Shown piece after piece: positions 38,233 to 38,889 of a stretch of DNA of 38,889 nt. The DNA is taken from IMG/VR virus record IMGVR_UViG_3300032284_001223, positions 1 through 38,889 of that record; one strand, written 5' to 3'. The translations under genes and the position numbers were made by a program. The stretch's first letter is position 1. Every line of letters starts with the position of its first letter. The notes beneath the pieces are model-generated. The model ran no database searches. It saw nothing but the letters and a program-made list of their open reading frames with translations, and was not told the DNA's origin. This DNA is from a virus.

Positions 38233-38889
38233 TTAGAAGTTTGTAATATATGATCCAGTGAAATAAATTGTTGCGCCTACTACTAGTTCAGAAACCGGCA
38301 TTACTGTGCTAGGACCATCTGCGGCTGTTTTATAATATAAAACAGCATATGATTGTATAGATGATATCTGTATTCCGTAAGGCTGATGGGTTTTAAAACC
38401 AGAAGCGTTTTGAACAAATATATTTGGGGATGAATTAAGTGGAAGAGAGGGACCTGCAAAAGGTAAATTTATAGTTAAATCACCACTAGCACTTCCAGTA
38501 GTGAGTGCAGAGATAATAATATAGCCGTCGATTGTTACCGATCTCCCTACTTTAACATACCAACCTTGAGCAGTAGCACTAGCTGAGCTAAATCCTCCTG
38601 AAGATCCTGAAAAACCTGGAGACCAGGTTCCGGTTTCATAATCATTAAAGGTGCTAGTAGTTAAAGCGTGACTATTGGTATTAATAAATTGAACACCGTT
38701 GTTAAACGTGATCAAATTAGCCTGATTTGAACTAAATGCCCCAGTAGCACCTTGTGGGCCAGTAGAACCTTGTAGACCAGTTGCACCTGGATTACCTGCT
38801 ACACTCACTGCCCAAGTTGAAGTAGCTCCGTTACCGCCATAGTTGTATTGATCAACCAATAGGGTAATCCAGTTAGTACCTGTAATTGC
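38233..38889 (-). CDS. Tail fibre-like protein with short collagen-like stretch (5' partial)
   Basis: The frame is open to the right edge of the window, so the gene continues beyond it. After ITLLVDQYNYGGNGATSTWAV the sequence has Gly-x-x triplets (GNPGATGLQGSTGPQGATGAF), a common linker in phage fibres, then a beta-rich domain from ETGTWSPGF to the end (WYVKVGRSVTIDGYIIIS, LTINLPFAG, SYAVLYYKTAADG). This C-terminal domain resembles short receptor-binding tips of marine phages. The TTG at 38859 is not a credible start. It is transcribed toward the glycosyltransferase. Confidence 0.75.
   Translation of the reverse strand, partial: AITGTNWITLLVDQYNYGGNGATSTWAVSVAGNPGATGLQGSTGPQGATGAFSSNQANLITFNNGVQFINTNSHALTTSTFNDYETGTWSPGFSGSSGGFSSASATAQGWYVKVGRSVTIDGYIIISALTTGSASGDLTINLPFAGPSLPLNSSPNIFVQNASGFKTHQPYGIQISSIQSYAVLYYKTAADGPSTVMPVSELVVGATIYFTGSYITNF

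Noticed and set aside
1-38889. tRNA genes, CRISPR arrays, integrase or insertion sequences
   Set aside because: I saw no cloverleaf-like sequences, regularly spaced repeats, recombinase motifs or transposase genes; a tRNA scan would be needed to exclude a divergent tRNA.
1-38889. Terminal overlap joining the two window ends into a circle
   Set aside because: The left edge is a plus-strand fibre end and the right edge a minus-strand fibre start region; they do not share sequence or join into one gene.

Overview
This window is a piece of a T4-like marine myovirus genome. The T4-type genes recognisable by sequence are neck proteins gp13, gp14 and gp15, sheath gp18, tube gp19, gp4, terminase gp16 and gp17, gp32, UvsX, UvsY, UvsW, gp61, gp41 and, less surely, clamp loader gp62. 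The DNA is AT-rich, genes are tightly packed with many 1-17 nt overlaps, and the small conserved genes resemble those of marine cyanophages and pelagiphages. No host marker, photosystem gene, integrase, tRNA or CRISPR array was seen, so the host cannot be named. Both edges cut through tail-fibre-like genes.

Layout. 1-1890 (+): end of a fibre with an S74 chaperone domain, then four small virion-type proteins. 1891-4969 (-): Nudix hydrolase, gp15, gp14. 4998-6481 (+): gp13 and dNMP kinase, with a degenerate HNH protein on the opposite strand (6411-6746). 6847-20733 (+): late morphogenesis block with a very large sheath, the tube, a second tube-like protein, gp4, a flavin-dependent halogenase, small terminase, probable internal-head proteins, large terminase and a 740-residue unknown. 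20798-21601 (+): FkbM-type methyltransferase bracketed by two copies of a hairpin/promoter element. 21705-31904 (+): replication and recombination block (gp32, UvsX, UvsY, a HARP-like protein, UvsW, gp62-like), then an MBD4-like DNA glycosylase, a sugar cassette (cupin, heptose adenylyltransferase, heptose kinase) and a miniature DnaE-like protein. 31885-38889 (mixed strands): a conserved unknown, a virion protein, primase gp61, helicase gp41, an AlgH-family protein, a nucleotidyltransferase, a 5'(3')-deoxyribonucleotidase, a GT9-like glycosyltransferase and the start-truncated part of another fibre gene. No stretch longer than about 110 bases lacks a gene.

Regulation. Late promoters of the form NTAAATA lie before most virion genes. 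At seven of them the motif ends exactly 5 nt before the ATG, which by analogy to T4 late promoters puts the transcription start on the start codon. Two sigma70-like promoters (before gp61 and the deoxyribonucleotidase) have the same geometry. This suggests leaderless mRNAs as a recurring strategy. Early-type promoters share a TTGAC(A/T)-N17-TATAGT form. A 14-bp inverted repeat at the glycosyltransferase start could be a T4 gene e-like translation switch.

The observations most worth following are the mini-DnaE with a possible overprinted ORF, the leaderless promoter geometry, the viral halogenase, the split and reversed HldE pair, the MBD4-like glycosylase, and the promoter/terminator repeats flanking the methyltransferase.
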